A stretch of 64,000 nucleotides of DNA from Thiomicrorhabdus sp041583835 (GTDB taxonomy: Bacteria > Pseudomonadota > Gammaproteobacteria > Thiomicrospirales > Thiomicrospiraceae): contig NZ_JBFHFC010000007.1 of NCBI RefSeq assembly GCF_041583835.1, positions 80,502 to 144,501 of the forward strand, given 5' to 3'. Both the position numbers and the translations under genes were made by a program. Positions 55,063-64,000 of the stretch are shown in pieces (positions within the stretch are counted from its first letter, which is position 1; every line of letters starts with the position of its first letter). The notes beneath the pieces are model-generated. The model was not told where the DNA came from and made no database searches. It was given only the letters and a program-made list of their open reading frames with translations.

Positions 55063-56709
55063 ATGCGCAAATCCACTGCTTTAATTGTCTCTTCTTCCTT
55101 AATGGCGATCTTCCTTGGCGCGCTTTCCGGATGTTCCACTCCCGGCGGGTCAAAAGACATCGCAAGTAAACCCGGCATTGTCCTTGAAGGCGCCCAGATG
55201 AAATCCGTCGGGGATCTCGAAATCGCCCAATTGGAAAAGCAAATCAAACTTGCCGAAGAAAATCGAGATTGGACAACGTACCTGACACTGAGCGAGCAAT
55301 TATGGCACAAGGCCGATGATGAAAATCAGTTGGCGATCGAATACATGATTTGGCACACCTTGTCACAAGCTTTCGACACCAAGGAAAAAATCGCCGAACT
55401 GGATAGCAGCCCGAATCTGCAATTACAACAATGGGGCAGACTCCTGAATGCATTACAGCAACCGGGGCTATACGCACAACAGGCCTTATCGGATCTTGCC
55501 AGCTTCGACAACGATGCACTTTATAACCACCATCTACTTGAAGGTCTGAAGCAGCACCTTAAGAACACCCAAACGGTTCGTCAAATTGCGGTTTTACTGC
55601 CGTTTCAAGGTAAATACCAGGATATCAGCGAACAGATTCGAAACGGTTTGATTAAAGCCTATATGATTTCAAACCGTTCGATTACTTTAAAATTCTACGA
55701 TTCCAGCGAAATCGACCAAGTCTTCCAACAATACCAACAGGCTAAACTGGACGGTGCCGATCTCGTCATCGGCCCGTTGACCAAAGAAGCAGTCGACCAA
55801 CTGGCCGGACGCGGGCTAACCGACGTTCTGGCTTTAAACAGTATCGAAAATGCGACGTTCAAGTCATTCAACTACCGTTCGCAGACCGAAAGCATGCAAA
55901 TCACGCGTCAGCTTGAGGACAACGCTTATCAACGCATTGCAATTCTAAGCAGCGAAAACAGTCGAGATATGGCCACCGCTCAAGCCTTACGCGTTCAATG
56001 GCTTTCCAACCCGGATAATCAGGCGGTCATGCATGTTTACCCGCTGAAAAACCCGAACTTACGTAAGGCTCTTGGCGGCATCGTCAACGAGGAAGCCAGT
56101 CAGGCACGTTACAACAATCTGCGTTGGTTACTAGGCGAAAAACTCGAGTTCTTCCCTCGCACCCGCCAAGACCTGCAAGCCATCGTTTTATTGGGTAACG
56201 AACAACAAGTCGCAGTATTCCACCCGCAATTCGAATTCTTCCAATTAAAACTGCCGGTATACGCGACGTCCAACCTGACGCCTAACGACCTGCAAAACAT
56301 CAAACGTAACAAAGACTTGGAAAACGTCATCTTCCCGACCATACCGGCCGTTTTCACACCGAACGCGCTGAACACCCCGTTGGAAGCATTCGGTTGGGAC
56401 AGTTTTCTATTGGCGACCCAACTCGACAAGCTCGCGCCGAATCTTTGCTTAACCCAGGGACAAAGCGGAATTTTGTATTTAGACGAAGATCAACAGATCG
56501 GCAAGAAATTGATCTGGGCGCAATATTCGCCGCAAGGACAATTGATTCCATGGGTCAAGCCTGAAATACCGGTTATAGAGGAAACGGTAGAAGATACGGC
56601 GGAAGGTGCCTTGAAAGAAACAGAAACAACCAACGGCATCGAATTGCCCGCCACTCAAGAAAGTCAGCCACAGGAACGTCAACCTATTCAGCTGCTTCCG
56701 GCCGACTAA
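55063..56709 (+). CDS. lpoA: Penicillin-binding protein activator LpoA (LppC family)
   Basis: Outer-membrane lipoprotein that activates PBP1A from the outside. Lipobox LSGC with the acylated Cys24, an N-terminal helical TPR-like domain (about 50-175), then a periplasmic-binding-protein-like domain (about 180-490: AVLLPFQGKYQDISEQIRNGLIKAY, VIGPLTKEAV, GWDSFLLA). The Glu/Thr-rich C-terminal tail (about 505-548) is low complexity. 548 residues, near the family size. It uses the Lgt encoded at 26810 for lipidation and is followed by yraN after 15 bases. Confidence 0.93.
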   Translation: MRKSTALIVSSSLMAIFLGALSGCSTPGGSKDIASKPGIVLEGAQMKSVGDLEIAQLEKQIKLAEENRDWTTYLTLSEQLWHKADDENQLAIEYMIWHTLSQAFDTKEKIAELDSSPNLQLQQWGRLLNALQQPGLYAQQALSDLASFDNDALYNHHLLEGLKQHLKNTQTVRQIAVLLPFQGKYQDISEQIRNGLIKAYMISNRSITLKFYDSSEIDQVFQQYQQAKLDGADLVIGPLTKEAVDQLAGRGLTDVLALNSIENATFKSFNYRSQTESMQITRQLEDNAYQRIAILSSENSRDMATAQALRVQWLSNPDNQAVMHVYPLKNPNLRKALGGIVNEEASQARYNNLRWLLGEKLEFFPRTRQDLQAIVLLGNEQQVAVFHPQFEFFQLKLPVYATSNLTPNDLQNIKRNKDLENVIFPTIPAVFTPNALNTPLEAFGWDSFLLATQLDKLAPNLCLTQGQSGILYLDEDQQIGKKLIWAQYSPQGQLIPWVKPEIPVIEETVEDTAEGALKETETTNGIELPATQESQPQERQPIQLLPAD

Positions 56710-56724
56710 TTTAGCGACTATCCG

Positions 56725-57102
56725 ATGAAAGTCCTGCAACGCCTTAAAAGCAAACTCATCGGACGCACTAAGGAACAGCAGGCGGCGGCGTGGTTACGTC
56801 AACAAGGCATCGAACTCCTTGAACATAATTATCACTGCCGCGGAGGCGAGATCGATCTGATCGGTTTTGACCGCCGAAGCAACCAACTGATCTTCTTTGA
56901 AGTCAAATACCGTCAATCCAGCGATTACGGTCACCCTGCGGAATTCGTCACCGCGCCGCAGCAAAAGCGTATTATCCAATGCGCACAGCACTTTCTACTC
57001 AAACACCCCGACTTACAAAATGCCGGTATGCAGTTCGACGTTCTGACCCTGCTGGACGAACAAACCGTGCCCGAACGCATAGAAAACGCATTCGGACAAT
57101 AA
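56725..57102 (+). CDS. yraN: UPF0102 family protein, predicted endonuclease-like fold
   Basis: 125 residues with the family pattern GRTKEQQAAAWLRQQGIELLEHNYHCRGGEIDLIGFD...FFEVKYRQ. The E-x-D...E-V-K arrangement resembles restriction-endonuclease-like nucleases. Activity is not established. It forms the conserved rsmI / lpoA-yraN group and converges with ppsA. Confidence 0.93.
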   Translation: MKVLQRLKSKLIGRTKEQQAAAWLRQQGIELLEHNYHCRGGEIDLIGFDRRSNQLIFFEVKYRQSSDYGHPAEFVTAPQQKRIIQCAQHFLLKHPDLQNAGMQFDVLTLLDEQTVPERIENAFGQ

Positions 57103-57116
57103 ATCAACGCGGTAGT

Positions 57117-59597
57117 TTATCCACTTATCCCAAAGTTATCCACAGGCAAATTTATCTCGCGCTTAGAAGCCTTAGGATTCTTTTCCGCCGACAAGACCAC
57201 CGGCAAGGTTTTCAAAACCGAATCCGGATTCAAACTCATTGCATCGATACCGATCTCCACCAAAAACTCGGCAAATTCCGGGTAGTCCGACGGCGCCTGT
57301 CCGCAAATGCTGATGTGTTTACCTTGTCGGTGCGCACCTTCAATCGCCATTTGAACCATTTTTTTAACGCCCGGATCACGTTCGTCATAGTCGAATGCCA
57401 CCTTTTCGGAATCTCGATCCACCCCCAATACCAATTGAGTTAAGTCATTGGTTCCGATAGAAAACCCGTCAAAATATGCGGCAAATTCGTCGATCAGCAA
57501 GACGTTATTGGGAATTTCAACCATCATATATACTTTCAACCCATTCACTCCGCGCACCAATCCATGCTCGGCCAGATTGTCGATGACACTCTTGGCCTCT
57601 TCCAGACGTCGGCAGAACGGTACCATAATGATAACATTCTCTAAGCCCATCACTTCACGTACGCGTTTAATCGCCGAACATTCCATAGCAAAACTGGCTT
57701 TATAATCGGCATCGTTATAGCGGGATGCACCTCGGAATCCGATCATCGGATTCTCTTCTTTGGCTTCAAAATTCTTGCCGCCGATCAACGCCGAATATTC
57801 ATTGGATTTGAAATCGGATAAACGCATCACCACCGGCTTAGGATAAAATCCTGCCGCAATCGTACCGATCCCTTCGGACAATTTCTGTACAAAATACTGC
57901 TCGCCACTGGCGAAGCCTTCCGTCAGTTCGGCAATTTTAGCGCGTTCCTTTTCACTGCTGACCAGCTGTGGATTTAACAACGCCTGAGGGTGAATCTGAA
58001 TACTGTTATTAATGATGAACTCCATCCGCGCCAAACCGATACCGTCGTTAGGTATCGAATTCAGCTGAAACGCCAGCTCCGGATTCCCCAAATTCATCAT
58101 CATCTCGGTCTTCGGACTTTCTAAGCTGGCCAAGTCGGTCTGAACGATTTTATAAGGCACCTCACCTTCATAAACTCGCCCTTCGTCCCCTTCTGCACAA
58201 GAAACCGTCAACAGCTGACCGTTTTTGATCAATTCAGTGCCTTTTCCCGTTCCCACCACCGCCGGAATACCAAGCTCACGGGCAATGATCGCAGCATGGC
58301 AAGTCCGCCCTCCACGGTTGGTAATCAGGCCGGCGGCCTTCTTCATGACCGGCTCCCAATCTGGCGTGGTGATGTCCGAAATCAAAATCTCGCCTTCCTG
58401 AAATTCATGCAAAAACTCAACCGACGAAATCACCCGTGCACGTCCACTGACCACTTTACTGCCCACAGAACGCCCCACTGCAATCGGACTTGGCGGCGTC
58501 GAAGTTAATTCATAACGCTCCAGAATCGACCCTTTGCGCTGGGAAGCGACCGTTTCAGGACGTGCCTGCACCACAAACAATCCGCCGGTCACACCATCCT
58601 TAGCCCATTCCATATCCATCGGGCGTTCCGTTCCCGCTTTATCGCTGTAATACTTTTCAATCTTGATGGCGTAATCCGCCAAACTCAACGCTTCCTGATC
58701 GGTAATACAGAAATTCTTACGTTCCGCCATGCTGGTAGGCACATTCTTGACAGGTTGACGGCGATTGCTGTCGGTCGCATAAATCATCTTAATTTTTTTA
58801 GCGCCCAAATGGCGTTTCACCACGCCTCTAAAACCTTTATTAAAAGTCGGTTTGTGCACATAAAATTCGTCTGGATCGACCGCCCCCTGAACCACGTTTT
58901 CACCCAGACCGTAGGCACCGGTAATCAACACCACATCTTTAAAACCGGTTTCGGTATCGATCGAAAACATAACGCCCGAAGCCGCAATATCGGAACGTAC
59001 CATCAACTGCACACCGATCGACAAGGCCACATCGAAATGTCCGAAGCCCTGATCGATTCGGTAGTGGATCGCACGGTCAGTAAATAAACTCGCGAAACAG
59101 TGCTTACAGGCATCGATGTAGGCATTTAAGCCGGAAATATTCAAATAGGTGTCCTGCTGCCCTGCAAAACTGGCGGTCGGTAAATCCTCGGCCGTCGCCG
59201 AACTGCGAACCGCCAAAGAAACCTGTTGTCCGTATTCGGCAATCAAAGCTTCATAGGCAACGACCATTTCCTCATACAGCGCATCGGGCAATTTAGCGTT
59301 GTAAATCAGTTCACGCGCTTGAGCGCCGCGACGCTGCAAATCCTGAGTACTCTCGGCATCCAACGGGTCCAGGATCTCGTGCAACTTAGTCCATAAATCA
59401 TTTTCGTCAAGTATGGCGCGATACGCGGCCGAAGTGATAGCAAACCCATTCGGAATCGGTACGCCTTGCGGCACTAAGCTTTGATACATTTCTCCGAGAG
59501 AGGCGTTTTTTCCGCCCACCAGAGGAATATCTTCTATCCCTAAATCTTTAAAAAATCGGATGAATCGGCAGGAAGAAAAAGACGTCTCAAAAGGCAT
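57117..59597 (-). CDS. ppsA: Phosphoenolpyruvate synthase
   Basis: Makes PEP from pyruvate and ATP, for gluconeogenesis. 826 residues: N-terminal ATP-grasp domain (VGGKNASLGEMY, VRSSATAEDLPTASFAGQQDT), central phospho-histidine domain (GGRTCHAAIIARELGIPAVVG) and C-terminal PEP/pyruvate TIM barrel (ISICGQAPSDYPEFAEFLVEIGIDAMSLNPD). AGGAGAG sits before the ATG. The usual divergent regulator gene ppsR is not here. The last codons contain DnaA-box-like sequences. Confidence 0.96.
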   Translation of the reverse strand: MPFETSFSSCRFIRFFKDLGIEDIPLVGGKNASLGEMYQSLVPQGVPIPNGFAITSAAYRAILDENDLWTKLHEILDPLDAESTQDLQRRGAQARELIYNAKLPDALYEEMVVAYEALIAEYGQQVSLAVRSSATAEDLPTASFAGQQDTYLNISGLNAYIDACKHCFASLFTDRAIHYRIDQGFGHFDVALSIGVQLMVRSDIAASGVMFSIDTETGFKDVVLITGAYGLGENVVQGAVDPDEFYVHKPTFNKGFRGVVKRHLGAKKIKMIYATDSNRRQPVKNVPTSMAERKNFCITDQEALSLADYAIKIEKYYSDKAGTERPMDMEWAKDGVTGGLFVVQARPETVASQRKGSILERYELTSTPPSPIAVGRSVGSKVVSGRARVISSVEFLHEFQEGEILISDITTPDWEPVMKKAAGLITNRGGRTCHAAIIARELGIPAVVGTGKGTELIKNGQLLTVSCAEGDEGRVYEGEVPYKIVQTDLASLESPKTEMMMNLGNPELAFQLNSIPNDGIGLARMEFIINNSIQIHPQALLNPQLVSSEKERAKIAELTEGFASGEQYFVQKLSEGIGTIAAGFYPKPVVMRLSDFKSNEYSALIGGKNFEAKEENPMIGFRGASRYNDADYKASFAMECSAIKRVREVMGLENVIIMVPFCRRLEEAKSVIDNLAEHGLVRGVNGLKVYMMVEIPNNVLLIDEFAAYFDGFSIGTNDLTQLVLGVDRDSEKVAFDYDERDPGVKKMVQMAIEGAHRQGKHISICGQAPSDYPEFAEFLVEIGIDAMSLNPDSVLKTLPVVLSAEKNPKASKREINLPVDNFGISG

Positions 59598-59901
59598 GGA
59601 ACTCTCCTATCGGATTGCGGATTAGAAAGGTGTAAATGGATAACGACAGCAATAAAACCGTGTTCGATAATTGCCAATTAGCTTACGCCTATTGGATTCG
59701 TTTATCCAGAGCCGCCTCAGAATTTTTCGGCGATTAAAAAGGCCAAGCAAGCAGGGCCATTTATAGAAGCGAAACATCTGTGGTTTATCGACTTAAATTA
59801 ACAAGTGATTAAAGAAAAATTAAAGAAGAAAACCTGAAAACAGCAAAATGGAAAGGAACTGAGCGGCCCTATTTTTAGGCCGCCCCGTTCGATTAATGAA
59901 C
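59598..59901. other. Gap between ppsA and the methyltransferase gene
   Basis: 304 bases without a credible ORF. At 59863-59883 GCGGCC/GGCCGC forms a hairpin with an A/T-rich loop, 19 bases past the methyltransferase stop; it lacks a strong T-run but is the likely end of that transcript. TTGGCA and TATTGC 17 bases apart on the minus strand are a weak promoter candidate for ppsA. Confidence 0.5.
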
Positions 59902-60585
59902 TTATTTTTCGACGACAATGCGTACAAATCGGCCGTCGCGCTGTGGCGTGCATTCGATCACATTAAATCCTAAACTGGTCAACATAAACAGAATGTCATC
60001 CGCATGATAACGATTGTGTTCCAAGAAGTGGTCAAAAACATCTTCGACTTCGTCGCGACCAACTTCTTCGGTCCACAAGGTTTTTTCAGGATATCGATGC
60101 GTCAGATAGTCCGCCAGCGGTTGACGAACCAAATCGATGATGCAGAAACGTCCACCCGGTTTTAACCAACGGTAAACCGCTTTAAACATCAAGACCGGTT
60201 GAGGCAATTCATGAACCAGCATATTCGCCATCACGGCGGCCAGACTTTCGTCGGCAATATTCGCTTGCGGTTCGTTAAGGTCGTCTTTCAACATACGGCA
60301 GTTTTCCGCCATCGCGATCTGAGCGGTCAACATATAAGGTGCCGCTTCGATTCCCAACACCGTGTTTCGCGGATAGCGCAACGCCAAATCGTTCATAAAC
60401 TGACCGATACCCGCGCCCAAGTCCAACAGACCTTCGCCCGGTTTGATCACCGTTCCCATCTGAGCGTTCCAAAACTCCCAAAATTCGATGTCGTGACGTC
60501 GCTCATAGGTGGAGGTGATCATTTCCCTCGCATGCTCGCCGTTGCCCCCGTGGTGCTTCAAGATCTGTGCCTGTGTTTTTTCCAT
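59902..60585 (-). CDS. Class I SAM-dependent methyltransferase, substrate unknown
   Basis: 227 residues with SAM motif I LLDLGAGIGQFMNDLA, an acidic residue after motif II (VLGIEAAPYML), motif III-like region ANMLVHELPQP and a post-motif LKPGGRFCIID. AAGGGAACGG precedes the ATG. The N-terminal region has a short His/Gly-rich stretch (LKHHGGNGEH). It stands alone between ppsA and a 363-base gap, giving no pathway clue. Confidence 0.85.
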   Translation of the reverse strand: MEKTQAQILKHHGGNGEHAREMITSTYERRHDIEFWEFWNAQMGTVIKPGEGLLDLGAGIGQFMNDLALRYPRNTVLGIEAAPYMLTAQIAMAENCRMLKDDLNEPQANIADESLAAVMANMLVHELPQPVLMFKAVYRWLKPGGRFCIIDLVRQPLADYLTHRYPEKTLWTEEVGRDEVEDVFDHFLEHNRYHADDILFMLTSLGFNVIECTPQRDGRFVRIVVEK

Positions 60586-60948
60586 ACCGTTCCCTTTTAC
60601 ATATTACTTTTCTACAGCACAATTCCGTCGCTTACATTACGACTTCCGGTTCGTGCTCGATCCCTCGTAAACCTTTATAAACAGGCTGTTTCGCACCTTT
60701 TTAGTCATAATCTTATTCGCCCAAAAGGATCGAAAGATTTTACCGCCAGCATAACATAACCACAAGTTAACACACCTCGACACGGTAAAAACTTAACCTG
60801 CCTCAAATTGAAGATCAAAAAAAGGCAAAACCCACCATAAATACGCGGTTTTTGGGCTTTATTCTTTGTTTATTTGTGCTAGTATGGCAGCCAGATAGAT
60901 ATTTTTTTAATACTAAATAGTGTGCCGAACCACCACCCTCTCAATAGA
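60586..60948. other. Divergent control region before the binding protein-cyclase pair
   Basis: 363 bases without a gene. On the + strand an extended -10 (TGC then TAGTAT, 60877-60885) precedes the binding-protein gene by about 64 bases, with a poor -35. An imperfect AAAACC/GGTTTT hairpin lies at about 60826-60855. The methyltransferase promoter must be at the left end, but I see no clear elements. Confidence 0.4.
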
Positions 60949-61833
60949 ATGAACATAAAACCCATATTGGAACGGATTTCCATTTTTCTGGTGGCTTCCC
61001 TCATAACGCTGTTTTCCATCAACGGCAATGCCGGTGAACAGCCAAAAACCGACTCAACCTTGTATTTTGCCCCCTTACCGATGGGCAATGCAAAACTGAA
61101 TATGGCAAAAAGCCAGTCTCTGACGCAATTGCTTCAAACGACTTTGCACCGCCCGGTTATCGTCAAGCTCTATCACAACTACGAAGAGATTTTAAAAGCC
61201 TTTCAAAAAGGTGAAGTCGACTTTGTCGAACTCGGCCCTTTGGTCTACCTTGAATTAGGCAAACAAACCGATCGAATCTATCCTCTGGTTTCGGTCAACC
61301 AACAAACCAAACTGGAACATCATCAGTGTGTGCTGGCCGCCCCAATTGACGGAATCAAAAGCGTTGGCGAACTGAAGCATATTCCTAATCCCAAAGTCGC
61401 TTTGACACAACCCCTCTCGACTTGCGGCTGGCTGCTCAGCGAACGCCTTTTAAAGCAAGAAGGGCTGGACTTGTCGAAAATGGACTACCACTTTACCGGC
61501 TCTCACGAAAAAGTCGCTTTATCGTTAATGCGCAATGAATATCAAATCGGCGGCTTGGCGAAATTCGTCGCCAAACGTTACGCCGATTTCGGTCTAAAAA
61601 TTCTCAAGACTTCGCAGCCGATGCCGTTATTTATTATTGCAGGCAATCCCGACACCCTGTCGACCCAACAACTTGAACAGGTGAAAAAGGCTATGTTGGA
61701 ATACCAGCCAAGCGAATCTTGGGGACTAGGCTCTACCGGTTTCAGTCCGATTTCGATGGCTTTATTTGAAGAACTTAAAACCATTGACCGCGAGAGCAAC
61801 GTTGACTATGCAACCTTGAGGCGTTCCAAATAA
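60949..61833 (+). CDS. PhnD-like periplasmic binding protein
   Basis: About 294 residues from the ATG at 60949; a GTG at 60922 would add nine. A signal peptide (about residues 1-30, ERISIFLVASLITLFSINGNAG) precedes a type II binding-protein fold with PhnD-family features: LYFAPLPMGNAKLNMAKSQSLTQLLQ, a GEVDFVELGPLVYLELG segment and a SHEKVALSLMRNEYQIGGLA segment. PhnD relatives bind phosphonates, phosphite and other small oxyanions. No ABC permease or ATPase follows; the stop overlaps the start of a sensor cyclase by one base, so it likely serves signalling rather than import. Confidence 0.85.
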   Translation: MNIKPILERISIFLVASLITLFSINGNAGEQPKTDSTLYFAPLPMGNAKLNMAKSQSLTQLLQTTLHRPVIVKLYHNYEEILKAFQKGEVDFVELGPLVYLELGKQTDRIYPLVSVNQQTKLEHHQCVLAAPIDGIKSVGELKHIPNPKVALTQPLSTCGWLLSERLLKQEGLDLSKMDYHFTGSHEKVALSLMRNEYQIGGLAKFVAKRYADFGLKILKTSQPMPLFIIAGNPDTLSTQQLEQVKKAMLEYQPSESWGLGSTGFSPISMALFEELKTIDRESNVDYATLRRSK

Positions 61834-64000
61834 TGTGGAACCGTCATAACAAACAAAATAACATCAAGGACTTGTTCACTTCTATCATGATCAGCCTGCT
61901 GGTCTGGACGGTTCTGTTTCAGGGTCTGTATCTGGTTTATAAAACCGATACCCAGGCTTATTTGGACGAACGCATCGCGAAACAGAATATCGCCTGGCAA
62001 GCGGCCACTAAGATGTTTCAACGCGGTGTCGAAGCCCGTTTTCAATCTGAAATCAACCAACCGGCGGTGCTTGAACTGTTGGATAAAGCCCAGGACCCTA
62101 AGCAGGCACAACAGGCTCGAATCGATCTATATCGTCTTCTTTATCCTTATTACCAAAAACGCCTCACGCAAAACGACGGCCACTTCCAGTTGCATTTTCA
62201 TACGGCCGACAACAAAAGTTTCCTGCGTTTTCACCAACCGGACAGATTCGGAGACGATCTGAGCGAGGCACGGCCGACCGTCGTTAAAGCTAATGCGACT
62301 TTAAAACCGGTTTCCGCGTATGAAAGCGGTAAAATCGTTTCCGGTCTACGCCATGTCTTCCCGCTTATCTATAAAGGCCGTCATCTCGGCAGTGTCGAGC
62401 TCAGCCAGAAATTCGAGTCGCTGCGCAAAGAGATCGCTTTATTCAACCCGCAACACGAGTTCACCATTCTCTACAACCGAAAACTGGTAGAAGCCAAACG
62501 TTTCAAACAATTCTCCTACATCTATTCTCCGAGTACGATCTCGCCGCAATGGCTGGAGGAAGACCCTTATAGAATTCTGCCGCAAACACCGCTACCACTG
62601 ACGCAAACCATGTACGATGTCAGCCGCATCGCACACGAAGATCCAAGCCTGAATACGGATCTTGAACGCGGCGAAGCTTTCGCTAAAGCTTATCCGTTGA
62701 ACCACACCTACTATGTTCTGACGTTCACCCCGATTCACGACCTTAACCACCAAAACATGTCTTATTTGATCTCTTTAGGTCAAGCCGACGAGATTACCAC
62801 CAGTTATCAGCGTCTTTGGTCTTACGGCACCATCATGTCCTTGATCATGCTGCTGTTTGCGTACGGTCTATGGCGAATCTTAAGTTCGAGAAGACAACAA
62901 AACCACTATCGCAGTTATCTCGAAGGAATCAACAACACCATGGGTGAAGGGCTGTATGTTACCGACACCCGAGGCATGATCACGACCGCCAATGCGTCCG
63001 CCCAAAAACTGCTCGGTTTCAATGAAAAACAGCTGCTCGGCAAAAACGCACACAAACTGTTCCACGGTATCGAAAATCCTTTATTTGATAGGCATGACAA
63101 CTGCCCGATCGAAAGTGCTACCCTTCAAGGAAAATCCTACCAAGGGGAGATGATTTTCAAAAAAGAAGATCAGCAAGAAATATTAGTTTCGGTTTCCAGC
63201 CAACCTATGTACATCGATAACCGTCTTGAAGGTTCGGTCGTCAGCTTTAACGATATTACCGCCCAAAAAGCCTTGGACGAAGCACTGCACATAGCGGCCA
63301 CTGCTTTCGAGACCCAAGAAGGCATCATGATTACCGATATCAAAGGCAGGATATTAAGAGTCAACAAGGCTTTCTGCAGACTTACCGGTTATGAGCAGGA
63401 TGAAGTCATCGGCTTGACGCCGCGCATCTTGAAATCGGGCGTCCAAGATAAAGATTTCTACCGCGAACTGTGGCAAAGCATCCTGAACAACCATTTCTGG
63501 CAAGGTGAAATCTGGAACCGGCGTAAAAGCGGCGACATCTTTTTAGAGTGGTTGACGATTACCGCCGTAATCAACCGACAAGGCGAAATCACCCAGTTCG
63601 TCGCCAACTTCTCCGACGTCACCGAACGTCACAAGGCTCAGGAAGAGATTCAACGTCTGGCTTTCTACGATCCATTGACCAAACTGCCAAACCGCAGACT
63701 ATTGTTGGATCGCCTCGAGCACGCCATTCGTTACAGCCAGAGAAGCCGGCAGTGCGGCGCCCTGTTCTTTATCGACTTGGACAACTTCAAGACTCTTAAC
63801 GATTCCAAAGGTCACATGATCGGTGACCTGTTGCTCAAAGAAGTGGCAAACCGTCTTACCGGTGCAGTTCGAGACGTCGATACGGTTTCGCGCATCGGCG
63901 GCGACGAATTCATCATCCTGATGGAAAACCTGGGCGACAATCCAGACAAGGCCGCCAACCATGCGGAAGAAGTCGCGTTGAAAATTCTCGACATGTTCAG
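61833..64000 (+). CDS. Membrane sensor diguanylate cyclase (PAS-PAS-GGDEF), 3' end missing
   Basis: 722 codons are open to the end of the window without a stop. Membrane segment 1 is at about 13-36, a periplasmic region of about 290 residues (37-327, Cache-like GLRHVFPLIYKGRHLGSVELS) and membrane segment 2 at about 328-350. Two PAS domains follow (about 360-480 and 485-600), then a GGDEF domain from about 605 with YDPLTKLPNRRLL, an intact GGDEF at 689-693 and an inhibitory I-site RxxD (Arg680, Asp683) five residues before it. An EAL domain may follow beyond the window. The ATG overlaps the binding-protein stop (TAATG), implying coupled translation and a shared sensory role. Confidence 0.93.
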   Translation, partial: MWNRHNKQNNIKDLFTSIMISLLVWTVLFQGLYLVYKTDTQAYLDERIAKQNIAWQAATKMFQRGVEARFQSEINQPAVLELLDKAQDPKQAQQARIDLYRLLYPYYQKRLTQNDGHFQLHFHTADNKSFLRFHQPDRFGDDLSEARPTVVKANATLKPVSAYESGKIVSGLRHVFPLIYKGRHLGSVELSQKFESLRKEIALFNPQHEFTILYNRKLVEAKRFKQFSYIYSPSTISPQWLEEDPYRILPQTPLPLTQTMYDVSRIAHEDPSLNTDLERGEAFAKAYPLNHTYYVLTFTPIHDLNHQNMSYLISLGQADEITTSYQRLWSYGTIMSLIMLLFAYGLWRILSSRRQQNHYRSYLEGINNTMGEGLYVTDTRGMITTANASAQKLLGFNEKQLLGKNAHKLFHGIENPLFDRHDNCPIESATLQGKSYQGEMIFKKEDQQEILVSVSSQPMYIDNRLEGSVVSFNDITAQKALDEALHIAATAFETQEGIMITDIKGRILRVNKAFCRLTGYEQDEVIGLTPRILKSGVQDKDFYRELWQSILNNHFWQGEIWNRRKSGDIFLEWLTITAVINRQGEITQFVANFSDVTERHKAQEEIQRLAFYDPLTKLPNRRLLLDRLEHAIRYSQRSRQCGALFFIDLDNFKTLNDSKGHMIGDLLLKEVANRLTGAVRDVDTVSRIGGDEFIILMENLGDNPDKAANHAEEVALKILDMF

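Overview
The window reads as chromosomal DNA of a Gram-negative gammaproteobacterium. It carries lpxC, lpoA, lgt, znuABC, a meso-diaminopimelate-type murE and a secA-dciA-lpxC neighbourhood like that of Pseudomonas. My best guess is the Thiomicrospira/Hydrogenovibrio/Thiomicrorhabdus group (Piscirickettsiaceae). That is inferred from overall protein character and gene mix, and no 16S gene is present to confirm it. Coding density is high. I see no tRNA or rRNA genes, insertion sequences, phage genes or CRISPR arrays.

Layout. 0-4 kb: the 3' end of a GGDEF-EAL gene, coaE, a Nudix-ThiE fusion and hisC. 4-14 kb: argJ, secA, dciA, lpxC, then the distal half of the division/cell-wall (dcw) cluster, ftsA-ftsQ-ddl-murC (listed right to left in transcription). 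14-23 kb: an unknown small gene, sufBCDS, a CobW-like P-loop gene and the divergent zinc uptake genes znuA / znuCB. 23-31 kb: two chemoreceptor genes flanking lgt-thyA-folA, then an SDR oxidoreductase. 31-44 kb: the proximal dcw cluster, transcribed leftward as mraZ-rsmH-ftsZ-ftsL-ftsI-murE-murF-mraY-murD-ftsW-murG from a strong sigma70 promoter overlapped by four MraZ-type repeats. 44-45 kb: an AT-rich gap, rnpB (RNase P RNA) and a small YjfB-like motility gene. 45-54 kb: dacB, rsmJ, recQ, a LysR regulator divergent from pirin - glutathionyl-hydroquinone reductase - pirin, and an HPF-cold-shock fusion. 54-60 kb: rsmI / lpoA-yraN, ppsA and a methyltransferase. 61-64 kb: a PhnD-like periplasmic binding protein overlapping a PAS-PAS-GGDEF sensor gene that runs off the end and appears in no supplied ORF list.

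Most of the left two thirds serves envelope growth: precursor synthesis (murC, murD, murE, murF, ddl, mraY, murG), septal synthesis (ftsW, ftsI, ftsL, ftsQ), the cytoskeleton (ftsA, ftsZ), lipid A (lpxC), lipoproteins (lgt, lpoA) and export (secA). The dcw cluster is unusual in three ways. It is broken into two blocks about 16 kb apart, with suf, znu, folate and chemotaxis genes between them. ftsZ is missing from its usual place after ftsA and sits instead between rsmH and ftsL. murB is absent.

The best candidates for something new are (i) FtsI/PBP3 with an apparent tandem duplication of its N-terminal pedestal module, (ii) the relocated ftsZ followed by a terminator-like hairpin inside the first codons of ftsL, which could set the FtsZ:FtsL/FtsI ratio, and (iii) the SBP-diguanylate cyclase pair at the right end.
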